A stretch of DNA of 8,136 bases from Nitrososphaerota archaeon (GCA_016200025.1 JACQFO010000049.1:1-8136), one strand, 5' to 3'. Positions 1 through 6,453 are shown, numbered from the stretch's first letter. Translations and numbers: made by a program. Notes: generated by a model not told the origin, from the sequence alone.

Positions 1-1
1 A

Positions 2-334
2 AGCCGCCTCGACTGCAAGGCCATCCTCATCACCAGAGGAGAGCAGGGCGTGACGCTCTTCGACAAGGACAACGTCACCCTCTTCCCGCCCATCAGGGGG
101 AAGAAGAACCTCTTCAGCAAGGTCGGCGTCAGAGACGCAATGACCGGCGTCTTCGCATTGGCAGTGGCCTCCGGGGGCAACGCCTACCAAGCGGCCGTGC
201 TCAGCAACGTAGCGGGCGAGGCTAGGAGCGAACTGCAGAGGACCACGTCGCTTTCCATCCACGACCTCGAAACGAAGGCCCAGGGAACGGAGGATTTCGT
301 AAGTAGAATCGTCCAGGTGCCGGTGAGGCGCTGA
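2..334 (+). CDS. PfkB/RfaE-like carbohydrate kinase, C-terminal part (5' end outside window)
   Basis: The reading frame is open from the left edge, so only about the last 110 residues are present. The strand ILITRGEQGVTLF, a turn, then VGVRDAMTGVFALAVASG and a helix rich in Ala match the C-terminal end of PfkB-family sugar kinases, closest in style to the heptose-7-phosphate kinase (RfaE/HldE) branch. These kinases phosphorylate a sugar with ATP in the cytoplasm. The family signature is normally T-G-A-G-D. Here it reads V-G-V-R-D, which keeps the presumed catalytic Asp (residue 45 of this fragment) but replaces the anion-hole Gly with Arg. Activity is therefore uncertain. The stop overlaps the next start as TGATG, so it is co-transcribed and probably translationally coupled with transketolase. 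The substrate cannot be told. The GTG at position 50 is internal and is not the start. Confidence 0.72.
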   Translation, partial: SRLDCKAILITRGEQGVTLFDKDNVTLFPPIRGKKNLFSKVGVRDAMTGVFALAVASGGNAYQAAVLSNVAGEARSELQRTTSLSIHDLETKAQGTEDFVSRIVQVPVRR

Positions 335-1152
335 TGGAGGCCGCTCAGGAGGTCGTCCGCCTGAGGGAGATAGCGCGGAACACAAGAAAGCTAATTCTCG
401 AGAGCCTGGCTGAGGCAGGATCGGGGCACCCCGGAGGCTCCCTCTCAGCCGTCGAGCTTCTCGTCACCCTCTTCTTCCGCGTCATGAGATACGAGCCCAA
501 GGACCCGGCCTGGCCCGAGCGGGACAGGTTCTTCCTCAGCAAGGGGCACGCTGCGCCGCTCCTTTACTCCATCCTCGCCCAGGCGGGCTTCTTCCCGGTC
601 CAGGAGCTGATGACGCTAAGGAAAATGGGATCGAGGCTCCAGGGTCACCCCTCGATGGGGATTCCGGGCGTCGAGGCCCCGGCCGGCTCGGAGGGGATCG
701 GGCTGTCGCTCGGCGTTGGGACCTCCTTGGTGGCCAAGCTGGACGGGAAGGGCTTCAGGACCTATGTATTGATGGGCGACGGCGAGCAGCAGGAAGGGCA
801 GATCTGGGAAGCAGCGATGTCGGCGTCCAAGTACAGGCTCGACAACCTCACGGCGATCATCGACCGAAACGGGATACAGCAGGACGGTCTCACCGAGCAG
901 ATCATGCCCCTGGAGCCCCTCGCGGCGAAGTGGAGGGCCTTCAATTGGAACGTCATCGAGGTCGACGGGTACGATTTCCCTCAGCTCCTGGACGGATTCG
1001 AGTTGGCCGCCTTGACGAGGAACAGGCCCACGGTGATAATCGCCCATACGGTCAAGGGGAAGGGGATTTCGTTCATGGAGTGGTCCCCCACCTACCACGG
1101 CACGGCGCCCGCCAAGGACAAGCTCTTGGACGTCCTCAGCGAACTAGGGTGA
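334..1152 (+). CDS. tkt: Transketolase, N-terminal (TPP-binding) subunit
   Basis: This is the thiamine-diphosphate pyrophosphate-binding half of transketolase (272 aa), which in many archaea and some bacteria is a separate polypeptide. With the C-terminal subunit encoded downstream it moves two-carbon units between ketose and aldose phosphates in the non-oxidative pentose phosphate pathway. Visible family residues are GHPGG (His32), SKGHAAP (His72), QGHPS (His105), the TPP/metal motif starting GDGEQQEG at about 148 and ending at Asn179, and YHG (His255) near the C-terminus. The ATG overlaps the stop of the preceding kinase by one base, and a GGTGAGG Shine-Dalgarno-like stretch lies just upstream (322-328). 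The length is normal for the split form, and nothing looks damaged. The rpe start follows 4 nt after the stop. Confidence 0.95.
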   Translation: MEAAQEVVRLREIARNTRKLILESLAEAGSGHPGGSLSAVELLVTLFFRVMRYEPKDPAWPERDRFFLSKGHAAPLLYSILAQAGFFPVQELMTLRKMGSRLQGHPSMGIPGVEAPAGSEGIGLSLGVGTSLVAKLDGKGFRTYVLMGDGEQQEGQIWEAAMSASKYRLDNLTAIIDRNGIQQDGLTEQIMPLEPLAAKWRAFNWNVIEVDGYDFPQLLDGFELAALTRNRPTVIIAHTVKGKGISFMEWSPTYHGTAPAKDKLLDVLSELG

Positions 1153-1156
1153 TCCA

Positions 1157-1732
1157 TTGAGGAACGTGCGCATCGCGCCTTCGATCCTCGCCTGGGACCT
1201 CGGAGACCTGGGGAGGGCAGCAGAAATGTCGGTCGCGGGAGGGGCCGACCAGCTGCACCTGGACGTCATCGACGGCCACTTCGCGCCCAACATCACCTTC
1301 GGGCCCGGGACAGTGAAGGCCCTGCGCAGGCGCTGTGACCTGATGTTCGACACGCACCTGATGATAGAGAAGCCGGAGCTCTACGCGGAGAAGTTCCTCG
1401 ACGCGGGGTCGGACCTGCTCACATTCCATGCCGAGGTGCTCGACGGACCGAAGTTCGACAGGCTCGCGTCTCTCGTGAAGGCAAAGGGAAAGGGCATGGG
1501 CCTCGCCATCAAGCCTGGGACCGAGCTCCCGAAGTGGGCTGTCGATAGGCTCCCCAGCCTCCAAGCCCTGGTGGTGATGACTGTCAACCCCGGCTTCAGC
1601 GGGCAGACGATGGACATGTCGGTGATGCCCAAGCTGGAGAGGCTGAGCAAACTGGTCGCAGAGAAAGGGTACGATACTGACATCGAGGTGGACGGAGGGG
1701 TCGAGCCAGAGAACGCCCGCGAAGTCGTTTAG
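1157..1732 (+). CDS. rpe: Ribulose-phosphate 3-epimerase, cut short by an in-frame amber codon
   Basis: Rpe interconverts ribulose-5-phosphate and xylulose-5-phosphate, supplying a transketolase substrate. The N-terminus RIAPSILAWDLG, the block HLDVIDGHFAPN (His34, catalytic Asp36), DTHLMI (His68), VNPGFSGQ (144-150) and EVDGGV (catalytic Asp179) identify the family. The TTG start is supported by a strong Shine-Dalgarno GGTGATC at 1148-1154, which overlaps the transketolase stop. The frame ends at TAG (1730-1732) after 191 residues, about 35 short of the usual length. The missing final strand and helix carry half of the phosphate-binding site. They are still encoded in the same frame directly after the TAG, as far as TGA 1835-1837. 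The gene is therefore interrupted by a recent nonsense change, by readthrough, or by a base error. As read, the protein should be inactive. Confidence 0.9.
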   Translation: MRNVRIAPSILAWDLGDLGRAAEMSVAGGADQLHLDVIDGHFAPNITFGPGTVKALRRRCDLMFDTHLMIEKPELYAEKFLDAGSDLLTFHAEVLDGPKFDRLASLVKAKGKGMGLAIKPGTELPKWAVDRLPSLQALVVMTVNPGFSGQTMDMSVMPKLERLSKLVAEKGYDTDIEVDGGVEPENAREVV

Positions 1733-1837
1733 AGGGGTGGGAACGTCCTCGTCGCGGGTGCAGGAGTCTTCAACAAGAGAGACCCTGTCAGGGCGATAGG
1801 AGCGTTGAGGAAGATGGCCAACGGAGGCGGGCCCTGA
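1730..1837 (+). other. rpe: In-frame continuation of rpe beyond the amber codon (C-terminal 34 codons)
   Basis: Starting directly after the TAG, the same frame encodes RGGNVLVAGAGVFNKRDP and a final helix with ALRKMA, then TGA. This is the expected last strand and helix of the epimerase barrel: family members read roughly AGADVLVAGSAIF, then DP, then a helix. Full length counted through the TAG would be 226 residues, a normal size. No frameshift is needed and no second defect is visible, so one base change in a sense codon such as GAG, AAG or CAG explains everything. The usual phosphate-binding Ser after VAG is Ala here. The final TGA lies within a CTGA overlap with a possible CTG start of the next gene. 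Confidence 0.85.
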
Positions 1838-1857
1838 CGCTCTTCAAGCAGGGCGCG

Positions 1858-2835
1858 ATGCGCGACGCCTACGGCGAGGCGCTCCTCGAGCTCGGGGCAT
1901 CCAACCCCGAAGTCGTGGTCCTGGGCGCTGACACCACGGGCTCCCTGAAGTCGGGGGTCTTCTCCTCGAAGTTCCCTCAGAGGTTCTTCAACATCGGGAT
2001 CGCGGAGCAGAACCTCGTGGCAGTGGCCGCCGGCATGGCCCTCGCGGGCAAGGTGGCCTACGCCGGGACCTATGCGATCTTCGTGCCGGGCAAGTGCGTC
2101 GACCAGATCAGAAACAACATCGCCTATCCATTCCTCAACGTGAAGATTGTCTGTTCGCACGGCGGGATCTCCGTGGGCCCCGACGGCGCATCCCACCAGC
2201 AGGTCGAGGACATCGCGATCATGAGGTCGATACCGAGGATGAGCGTCGTCGTACCCGCGGACGCGGTCTCCACAAAGGCCACGGTGAAGGCCATAGCCTC
2301 CATCCCGGGGCCCTTCTACGTCCGCCTCACCAGGCCGACGACCAACGTGGTCTACGATGACGGGTTCGACTACGGGAGGGGGGAGGCCAAGGTGGTCTTG
2401 GACGGCTCGGACGTGGCCGTCTTCGCCTGCGGGATAATGGTCCCGGAGGCAGTCAAAGCTGCGGAGTCGCTGAAGGCCAGGGGCGTCTCTGCCGCTGTCA
2501 TAGACCTCCATACCATCAAGCCGATCGACTCGAAGACAATCGTGCACTTCGCGAAGAAGTGCGGGCGGGTGGTCACGGCCGAAGAGCACAATGTCATGGG
2601 AGGGATGGGTTCTGCGGTCGCCGAGGTCCTCGGCGAGGAGGCTCCGACGCCGATGAAGCGGGTGGGGGTGATGGACACGTTCGGCGAGAGCGGCGAGGCC
2701 CCGGAGCTCCTGATCAAGTACGGTCTTACTTCGAATCAGATCGAAGCTGCGGCCAGCTTGTTGGCCTCTTCCCCAGGCCTAGCAGTGGAAAGCGCGCACC
2801 GGGGAAGGCAGACCGAAGGCGGTAGCAACCACTGA
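1858..2835 (+). CDS. tkt: Transketolase, C-terminal (pyrimidine-binding) subunit
   Basis: This is the second half of the split transketolase (325 aa): a pyrimidine-binding domain (about 1-160) followed by the transketolase C-terminal domain (about 180-300). It pairs with the 334-1152 product to form the active TPP enzyme. Visible features are MRDAYGEAL at the N-terminus, FFNIGIAEQN with catalytic Glu50, the loop HGGISVGPDGASHQQ (His101, His113), and AEEHNVMGGMGSAV (241-254). Residues after about 300 are a low-similarity tail. The ATG at 1858 is the conservative start. An in-frame CTG at 1834 would add the residues LTLFKQGA. It lies 6 nt after GGAGG (1823-1827) and overlaps the rpe stop, so it is a serious alternative. 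It is the last gene of the operon. Confidence 0.94.
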   Translation: MRDAYGEALLELGASNPEVVVLGADTTGSLKSGVFSSKFPQRFFNIGIAEQNLVAVAAGMALAGKVAYAGTYAIFVPGKCVDQIRNNIAYPFLNVKIVCSHGGISVGPDGASHQQVEDIAIMRSIPRMSVVVPADAVSTKATVKAIASIPGPFYVRLTRPTTNVVYDDGFDYGRGEAKVVLDGSDVAVFACGIMVPEAVKAAESLKARGVSAAVIDLHTIKPIDSKTIVHFAKKCGRVVTAEEHNVMGGMGSAVAEVLGEEAPTPMKRVGVMDTFGESGEAPELLIKYGLTSNQIEAAASLLASSPGLAVESAHRGRQTEGGSNH

Positions 2836-2838
2836 ACG

Positions 2839-2846
2839 TTTAATAC
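2839..2846 (+). promoter_or_regulatory. Box A (TATA-like) promoter element for transaldolase
   Basis: TTTAATAC is centred about 28 nt before the transaldolase ATG, which would place transcription start at or next to the ATG and give a leaderless mRNA. A GGAGGT at 2853-2858 lies 12 nt before the ATG. It could serve as a Shine-Dalgarno only if transcription from the upstream operon continues through. Confidence 0.5.
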
Positions 2847-2870
2847 TCTAACGGAGGTTCGGCCCATTCG

Positions 2871-3536
2871 ATGAAGCTCTTCCTAGACACCGCGAACTTC
2901 GAGTGGATCAGGAAGCTCAACCAGATGGGCATAGTGGACGGCATCACGACCAACCCCACCCTGGTCGCCAAGGAACAGGGAGAATTCGAAGAGATCATCG
3001 TAAGGATCTGCAAGGAGGTCAGGGGCGACGTCAGCGCCGAGGTCGTGGCCACCGAGCACGACGGTATGGTCAGCGAGGCGAAGCACCTCTCGTCGCTCGC
3101 CCCGAACGTAGTGGTGAAGATCCCAGTCATACCTGAAGGCCTCAGGGCCACCAAGACCGTGTCAGGTCTCGGAATCAGGGTCAACGTTACGCTTGTCTTC
3201 TCTGCCAACCAGGGGCTGCTCGCCGCAAAGGCGGGGGCGTCCTTCATCAGCCCATTCATCGGAAGGCTCGACGACATCGGTCAGCGGGGGATGGAGGTGG
3301 TGGAGGACCTCGTGAAGATCAGAGACAACTATGGCCTGAAGACGGAAGTGCTCGTGGGGAGCATCAGGCACCCCCAGCACGTCCTCGAGGCCGCGAAGAT
3401 CGGGGCGGACATCGCGACCATGCCCCCCGAGATCATGGAGAAGATGATGATGCATCCCCTCACGGACTCGGGGCTCAAGCGCTTCCTCGAAGACTGGCAG
3501 AAGGCCAAGAAGGCGAAGCCTCCAATCACCGTCTAG
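2871..3536 (+). CDS. tal: Transaldolase, small (MipB/TalC) type
   Basis: This 221-aa class-I aldolase belongs to the small, TalC/FSA-like branch. It transfers dihydroxyacetone from fructose-6-phosphate or sedoheptulose-7-phosphate and completes the non-oxidative pentose phosphate set with the genes upstream. Visible features are the N-terminus KLFLDTA (Asp6), DGITTNPTL, the Schiff-base Lys83 in VVVKIP, NVTLVFS, and SPFIGRLDD. Two residues separate transaldolases from fructose-6-phosphate aldolases in this family. The first is Glu57 in SAEVVA, where aldolases have Gln; the second is Phe129 in SPFIGR, where aldolases have Tyr. Both are of the transaldolase kind here. The length is normal. The gene has its own promoter 35 nt after the transketolase stop. 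The TAG stop is followed by an open frame that leads in phase into the next gene. Confidence 0.94.
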   Translation: MKLFLDTANFEWIRKLNQMGIVDGITTNPTLVAKEQGEFEEIIVRICKEVRGDVSAEVVATEHDGMVSEAKHLSSLAPNVVVKIPVIPEGLRATKTVSGLGIRVNVTLVFSANQGLLAAKAGASFISPFIGRLDDIGQRGMEVVEDLVKIRDNYGLKTEVLVGSIRHPQHVLEAAKIGADIATMPPEIMEKMMMHPLTDSGLKRFLEDWQKAKKAKPPITV

Positions 3537-3547
3537 GCGGGAGCAAC

Positions 3548-3555
3548 GTTATTAC
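3548..3555 (+). promoter_or_regulatory. Box A promoter element for superoxide dismutase
   Basis: GTTATTAC is the only AT-rich stretch in the 42-nt gap. It is centred about 27.5 nt before the SOD ATG, the spacing expected for leaderless archaeal transcription. Confidence 0.5.
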
Positions 3556-3573
3556 GAGGCGCGGAATCGCCTC
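3556..3573 (+). promoter_or_regulatory. Inverted repeat between SOD promoter and start (possible operator)
   Basis: The arms GAGGCG (3556-3561) and CGCCTC (3568-3573) are perfect complements separated by 6 nt. They lie directly downstream of the box A and upstream of the ATG at 3579. If the mRNA is leaderless, the palindrome lies in DNA between TATA box and start site. This is a typical place for a repressor to block RNA polymerase, and an RNA hairpin is then less likely. A regulator acting here is inferred. Confidence 0.4.
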
Positions 3574-3578
3574 GCCCC

Positions 3579-4187
3579 ATGGCTAAAACATACACGCTTC
3601 CACCACTACCATACAAGTATTCAGACCTACAGCCACACATTTCGGAGAAGACGATGACGCTTCATCACACCAAGAACCATCAGGCATACGTGAATGGTGC
3701 CAATGCTGCCTTGGAGAAGCTCGAGAAATCGAGGAAGGGCGAGGCTCAGATTGACATCAGGGCTGTCCTGCGTGACTACAGCTTCAACGTTGACGGCCAC
3801 ATACTCCACTCCTTCTTCTGGCCCAACATGGCTCCCCCTGGAAAAGGAGGAGGAAACCCTGGCGGGAAGATCGGAGACAAAATCAACCAAGACTTCGGCG
3901 GAATCGACAAATTCAAGGCCCAATTCACCGATGCTGCGAAGACAGTAGAGGGTGCTGGATGGGCGCTCGTGCTGTACGATTCTGAAACCGATCAGCTAGT
4001 CCTAACTCAGGTGGAGAAACAGAACAACATGCACCTCGCCGGAATGCCTCTCATTGTCGGTATCGACCTATGGGAGCATGCCTGGGTGCACGACTATCTT
4101 ACTGACCGACCCAAGTACATAGAGGCATGGTGGAATGTTGTCAACTGGTCCGATGCGGATGCTAGGTTTGCGAAAGTTTCACACTAA
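3579..4187 (+). CDS. sod: Iron/manganese superoxide dismutase
   Basis: This cytoplasmic enzyme (202 aa, normal length, no signal peptide) converts superoxide to hydrogen peroxide and oxygen. The four metal ligands are visible: His29 in LHHTKNH, His77 in LHSFFW, and Asp163 and His167 in DLWEHAW. Tyr37 and His34 are the usual gateway residues, and one His of the common KHH is Asn33. The segment GHILHSFFW resembles archaeal Fe-SODs, while Gln148 falls where the second-shell Gln/His sits. I cannot decide between Fe, Mn or cambialistic use. Third codon positions carry visibly more A and T than in the sugar operon upstream, which could reflect strong expression or a different history. It has its own promoter and palindrome. 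The transcript apparently ends in the 75-nt gap that follows. Confidence 0.96.
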   Translation: MAKTYTLPPLPYKYSDLQPHISEKTMTLHHTKNHQAYVNGANAALEKLEKSRKGEAQIDIRAVLRDYSFNVDGHILHSFFWPNMAPPGKGGGNPGGKIGDKINQDFGGIDKFKAQFTDAAKTVEGAGWALVLYDSETDQLVLTQVEKQNNMHLAGMPLIVGIDLWEHAWVHDYLTDRPKYIEAWWNVVNWSDADARFAKVSH

Positions 4188-4231
4188 CTTTCGCTGACCT
4201 CCCCTCCATTTTCTGCTCGTAGTCCATCCGA

Positions 4232-4250
4232 TTCAAATTGGTGAATACTA
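4232..4250 (+). promoter_or_regulatory. AT-rich promoter region for the LAGLIDADG gene
   Basis: Two box A-like stretches lie in the gap after sod. TTCAAATT (4232-4239) is about 27 nt before the GTG at 4263. GAATACTA (4243-4250) is about 28 nt before the ATG at 4275. Each would give a leaderless mRNA for its respective start, so the promoter does not settle which start is used. Confidence 0.3.
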
Positions 4251-4262
4251 TTCAAGCGGAGC

Positions 4263-5042
4263 GTGCGAGCTTCGATGAAGGCCTACGAGGAATTCCTGCG
4301 ATTGAGAAGGGAGAACGTCCCATCGGATATGACCAGGCTTGAACTCGTGTCTAAGTTCGGAATCCCTCTGGATGTGGTGACGAAATGGCTTGGAGGTTCG
4401 TCTTACTACAATTCAGGGAGGATTAGGTATGTGCCACAGCTGTTCTACGTCGTTGGCGCTTCATTGGGAGACGGGTATACCTACAGGCACCATCAAGGAT
4501 ACAGGGTGGGCCTCGATGTCAGACAGCGCGAATTCGCTGTCAAATACGCCGCGAAGCTATCTGAAGTCCTGGGGTCAGTAGTCAAGCCGCACTTCAGCCC
4601 CGCGCTGAACATCTGGTTCGTGCGGGTTGGAAACCTCGAGCTCTTTCAGTTGCTTCGAGAGGCGAAGTCCGACCTCGGTGTGCTGGAGCGACTGATGATG
4701 ATGGGTGATTCTAGGCGTAATGTTCTTGAATTTTTGGCTGGGCTGTTCGACGCTGAGGGATGCGTCAAGGTGGTCGCCGACAGGGCGAGGAAGCTCCCGA
4801 AAATCTGCCTCGACCTAACCAATTCGGACAAGCGCCTGATCGACTTCTATTCGAGACTCCTGGCTTCGAGCCTCGGAATTCAGGCAGGGCTCTCGGTCCA
4901 ATCGGGCCAAGAGCGGCGCAGAGACGTGTACCACTTGCGCATATACAGGAAGTCCTGGGTGAAATTGTTCCTCATTGAAGTTGGGACGACGAAGCTGTAC
5001 CCAAAAAAGCAAGACGCGGCCGAACGATGGTTCGCCAACTGA
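4263..5042 (+). CDS. Free-standing LAGLIDADG homing-endonuclease-like protein
   Basis: This is a single-chain LAGLIDADG protein of 259 aa. The two motif helices are VVGASLGDG (63-71, acidic residue Asp70) and LAGLFDAEG (158-166, acidic residue Glu165), so both expected catalytic carboxylates are kept. Each is followed by a mixed alpha-beta half; the second contains LDLTNSDKRLIDF and the LRIYRKSW strand typical of the family. Residues about 20-46 (MTRLELVSKFGIPLDVVTKWL) look like a helix-turn-helix. Such proteins cut long DNA targets or act as intron maturases; some solo archaeal copies may be regulators. It is not inside an intein or a visible intron, because the flanking genes are complete. 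An ATG at 4275 is an alternative start. It converges on the aminotransferase with 3 nt between the stops. The target is unknown. Confidence 0.85.
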   Translation: MRASMKAYEEFLRLRRENVPSDMTRLELVSKFGIPLDVVTKWLGGSSYYNSGRIRYVPQLFYVVGASLGDGYTYRHHQGYRVGLDVRQREFAVKYAAKLSEVLGSVVKPHFSPALNIWFVRVGNLELFQLLREAKSDLGVLERLMMMGDSRRNVLEFLAGLFDAEGCVKVVADRARKLPKICLDLTNSDKRLIDFYSRLLASSLGIQAGLSVQSGQERRRDVYHLRIYRKSWVKLFLIEVGTTKLYPKKQDAAERWFAN

Positions 5043-5045
5043 GGG

Positions 5046-6341
5046 TCACTTTCCTGTCTTCGGTCGGAACTGCCCTGCAGCGTCCACGAAGGCCTCTATG
5101 TCGGAGTCCGTGTGACAGGCGGAGATCCCTCCGGCGTGCCCAGGTAGCAAGAAGATGCCTCGGGTCATCATGCTCAGCCCGAACTCTCTCGAAAGGTTCG
5201 AGTCCTCCTTGCCTCTCCCTTCGACAGGCGGCCCGGACATGAAGTGGGTCAGGAAGAGGGACCCGAGTCCCGTTGTCTTCGCATTCACCCTTTGTTCAGA
5301 CAGGGCCCTGTCGACCCCAGAGCGGAGCTGTCCTCCAAGTTGGGCCAGTCGCGGGTACACGTCTCTCGAATGTCTTCGAAGGTATCTCAGAGTTGCCAGG
5401 CCTGCCGCCATCGTCAGCGGGTTCTCGGAGAACGTTCCCCCTCCTATCGACACGAACCTGCCCTTCCTCGACGGGTCGGCCAACGATAGTATCTCCTTGC
5501 GGCCGCAGACCAGTCCTACCGGAAGCCCGCCTCCTACGACCTTCCCCAGTGCGGCGAGGTCCGGGACAACGCCGTAGTGCTCCTGCGCGCCGCCGTAGGC
5601 GACTCTGAACCCAGTGATGACCTCGTCGAAGGCCAGCAAGGTGCCGGTTTCATCTGCCAATTCACGGAGGCCCTTGAGGTACTCTCTTTCGGCGGGTATG
5701 CACCCCCCGGCCCCGAGGACGGGTTCAAGGAGAATCGCTGCCACGTCTCCCTTTGAGGCCTTCACCGCCCTCCTAGCGTCTTCTAGGTCGTTGAATCTCA
5801 CAGTCACCACGTGTTCCTGTTCCTCGGGGAGGATGCCTTCGCTTTCCGGGGCGTCGAACGGCTCGTGGACCCCCTTGTTAAGCTCCGTGTTGAACCCGTG
5901 CCACCCGCCGGCCATCTTGATTACGACCCGTCTCCTCGAGTATCCCCTCGCCAGCCTCACGAGGTACATTGTTGCCTCCGCACCCGTGTTACAGAAGCGC
6001 AGTAGCTCTGCGCACGGGACCGCCGCCTTTACGTGCTCACCTAGCTCGACCGAGAGCCTGCTCCCCGTCCCGAAGTGCGTGCCATCCGTCAGCTGGTCTC
6101 GGAGCGCAGCGGTGACCACCTCTGGCGAATGCCCAAGGATGAGGGCCATGTGGCCCATCCAGTAGTCCGTGTACCTGTGGCCGTCCTCGTCCCAGATATG
6201 CTGCCCCCGGGCCCTCTTCACGAAGATCGGGTAGGGCTCGTAGAAGCGGGCGTTGTGATTGACTCCGCCGGCGAAGACCCGTCTGGCGCGGCTGAACAGC
6301 TTGCCCGATCTCGGGGTCCTGGCTTCATAGACGCCTTCCAA
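5046..6341 (-). CDS. Class-III PLP aminotransferase, glutamate-1-semialdehyde aminomutase-like
   Basis: This is a PLP enzyme of the GSA-aminomutase/class-III aminotransferase family, about 431 aa from the TTG at 6341. In that numbering visible blocks include YEARTPRSGKLFSRA at the N-terminus, AGGVNH, MALILGHSPE, FCNTGAEATM (PLP phosphate site), GGWHGFN, LLEPVLGAGG, FDEVITGF (Asp239 binding the pyridine N) and LGKVVGGGLPVG with Schiff-base Lys267. GGGTFSENPL follows. True HemL proteins read SGTEATM and YHGH in places where this one reads TGAEATM and WHGF. The substrate may therefore differ from glutamate semialdehyde, and I give no symbol. An ATG at 6464 gives 41 extra residues that do not resemble the family and would overlap ogg. 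The TTG also has a box A at the right distance, so I prefer it. Confidence 0.88.
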   Translation of the reverse strand: MEGVYEARTPRSGKLFSRARRVFAGGVNHNARFYEPYPIFVKRARGQHIWDEDGHRYTDYWMGHMALILGHSPEVVTAALRDQLTDGTHFGTGSRLSVELGEHVKAAVPCAELLRFCNTGAEATMYLVRLARGYSRRRVVIKMAGGWHGFNTELNKGVHEPFDAPESEGILPEEQEHVVTVRFNDLEDARRAVKASKGDVAAILLEPVLGAGGCIPAEREYLKGLRELADETGTLLAFDEVITGFRVAYGGAQEHYGVVPDLAALGKVVGGGLPVGLVCGRKEILSLADPSRKGRFVSIGGGTFSENPLTMAAGLATLRYLRRHSRDVYPRLAQLGGQLRSGVDRALSEQRVNAKTTGLGSLFLTHFMSGPPVEGRGKEDSNLSREFGLSMMTRGIFLLPGHAGGISACHTDSDIEAFVDAAGQFRPKTGK

Positions 6342-6365
6342 CAGTGGTTTCGCGGTCGGACAGCC

Positions 6366-6374
6366 TATTTGAAA
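6366..6374 (-). promoter_or_regulatory. Box A promoter element for the aminotransferase gene
   Basis: Read on the minus strand this is TTTCAAATA, centred about 29 nt before the TTG at 6341. It supports a leaderless mRNA beginning at that TTG and speaks against the upstream ATG at 6464, which would lie upstream of the promoter. Confidence 0.45.
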
Positions 6375-6453
6375 CCTGCCTCCTCCTGGCCCGTCTGGGC
6401 GCCTCGGAAAAGAGTCAATTAGAACGTCCCGAGGCTCAAGAAGGTGCCCTAGG

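Noticed and set aside
1730..1837. rpe amber codon as evidence of pyrrolysine insertion
   Set aside because: The residue position is not catalytic, the family has ordinary residues there, and no pyl genes are in the window. Kept only as a testable alternative to mutation or base error.
1729..2589. Long minus-strand open frame (286 codons) opposite the transketolase C subunit
   Set aside because: It is the shadow of a GC-rich gene: Arg, His, Asp and Gly dominate, and it has no recognisable motif, no promoter and no ribosome binding site. The plus strand encodes a clear enzyme there.
4188..4215. Short T-rich stretch after sod as a terminator
   Set aside because: Only a run of four Ts is present and there is no stable hairpin. 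It could contribute to termination, but there is too little to annotate.
4221..4250. tRNA T-arm-like stretch (CCGATTCAAATTGG) before the LAGLIDADG gene, which might have meant a split or intron-bearing tRNA
   Set aside because: No acceptor, D or anticodon arms can be built around it within the gap or across the gene. It reads better as AT-rich promoter sequence.
5614..6165. Plus-strand open frame of 183 codons opposite the aminotransferase
   Set aside because: Ser- and Pro-rich shadow composition, no family features, and it is fully covered by a strongly conserved minus-strand enzyme.
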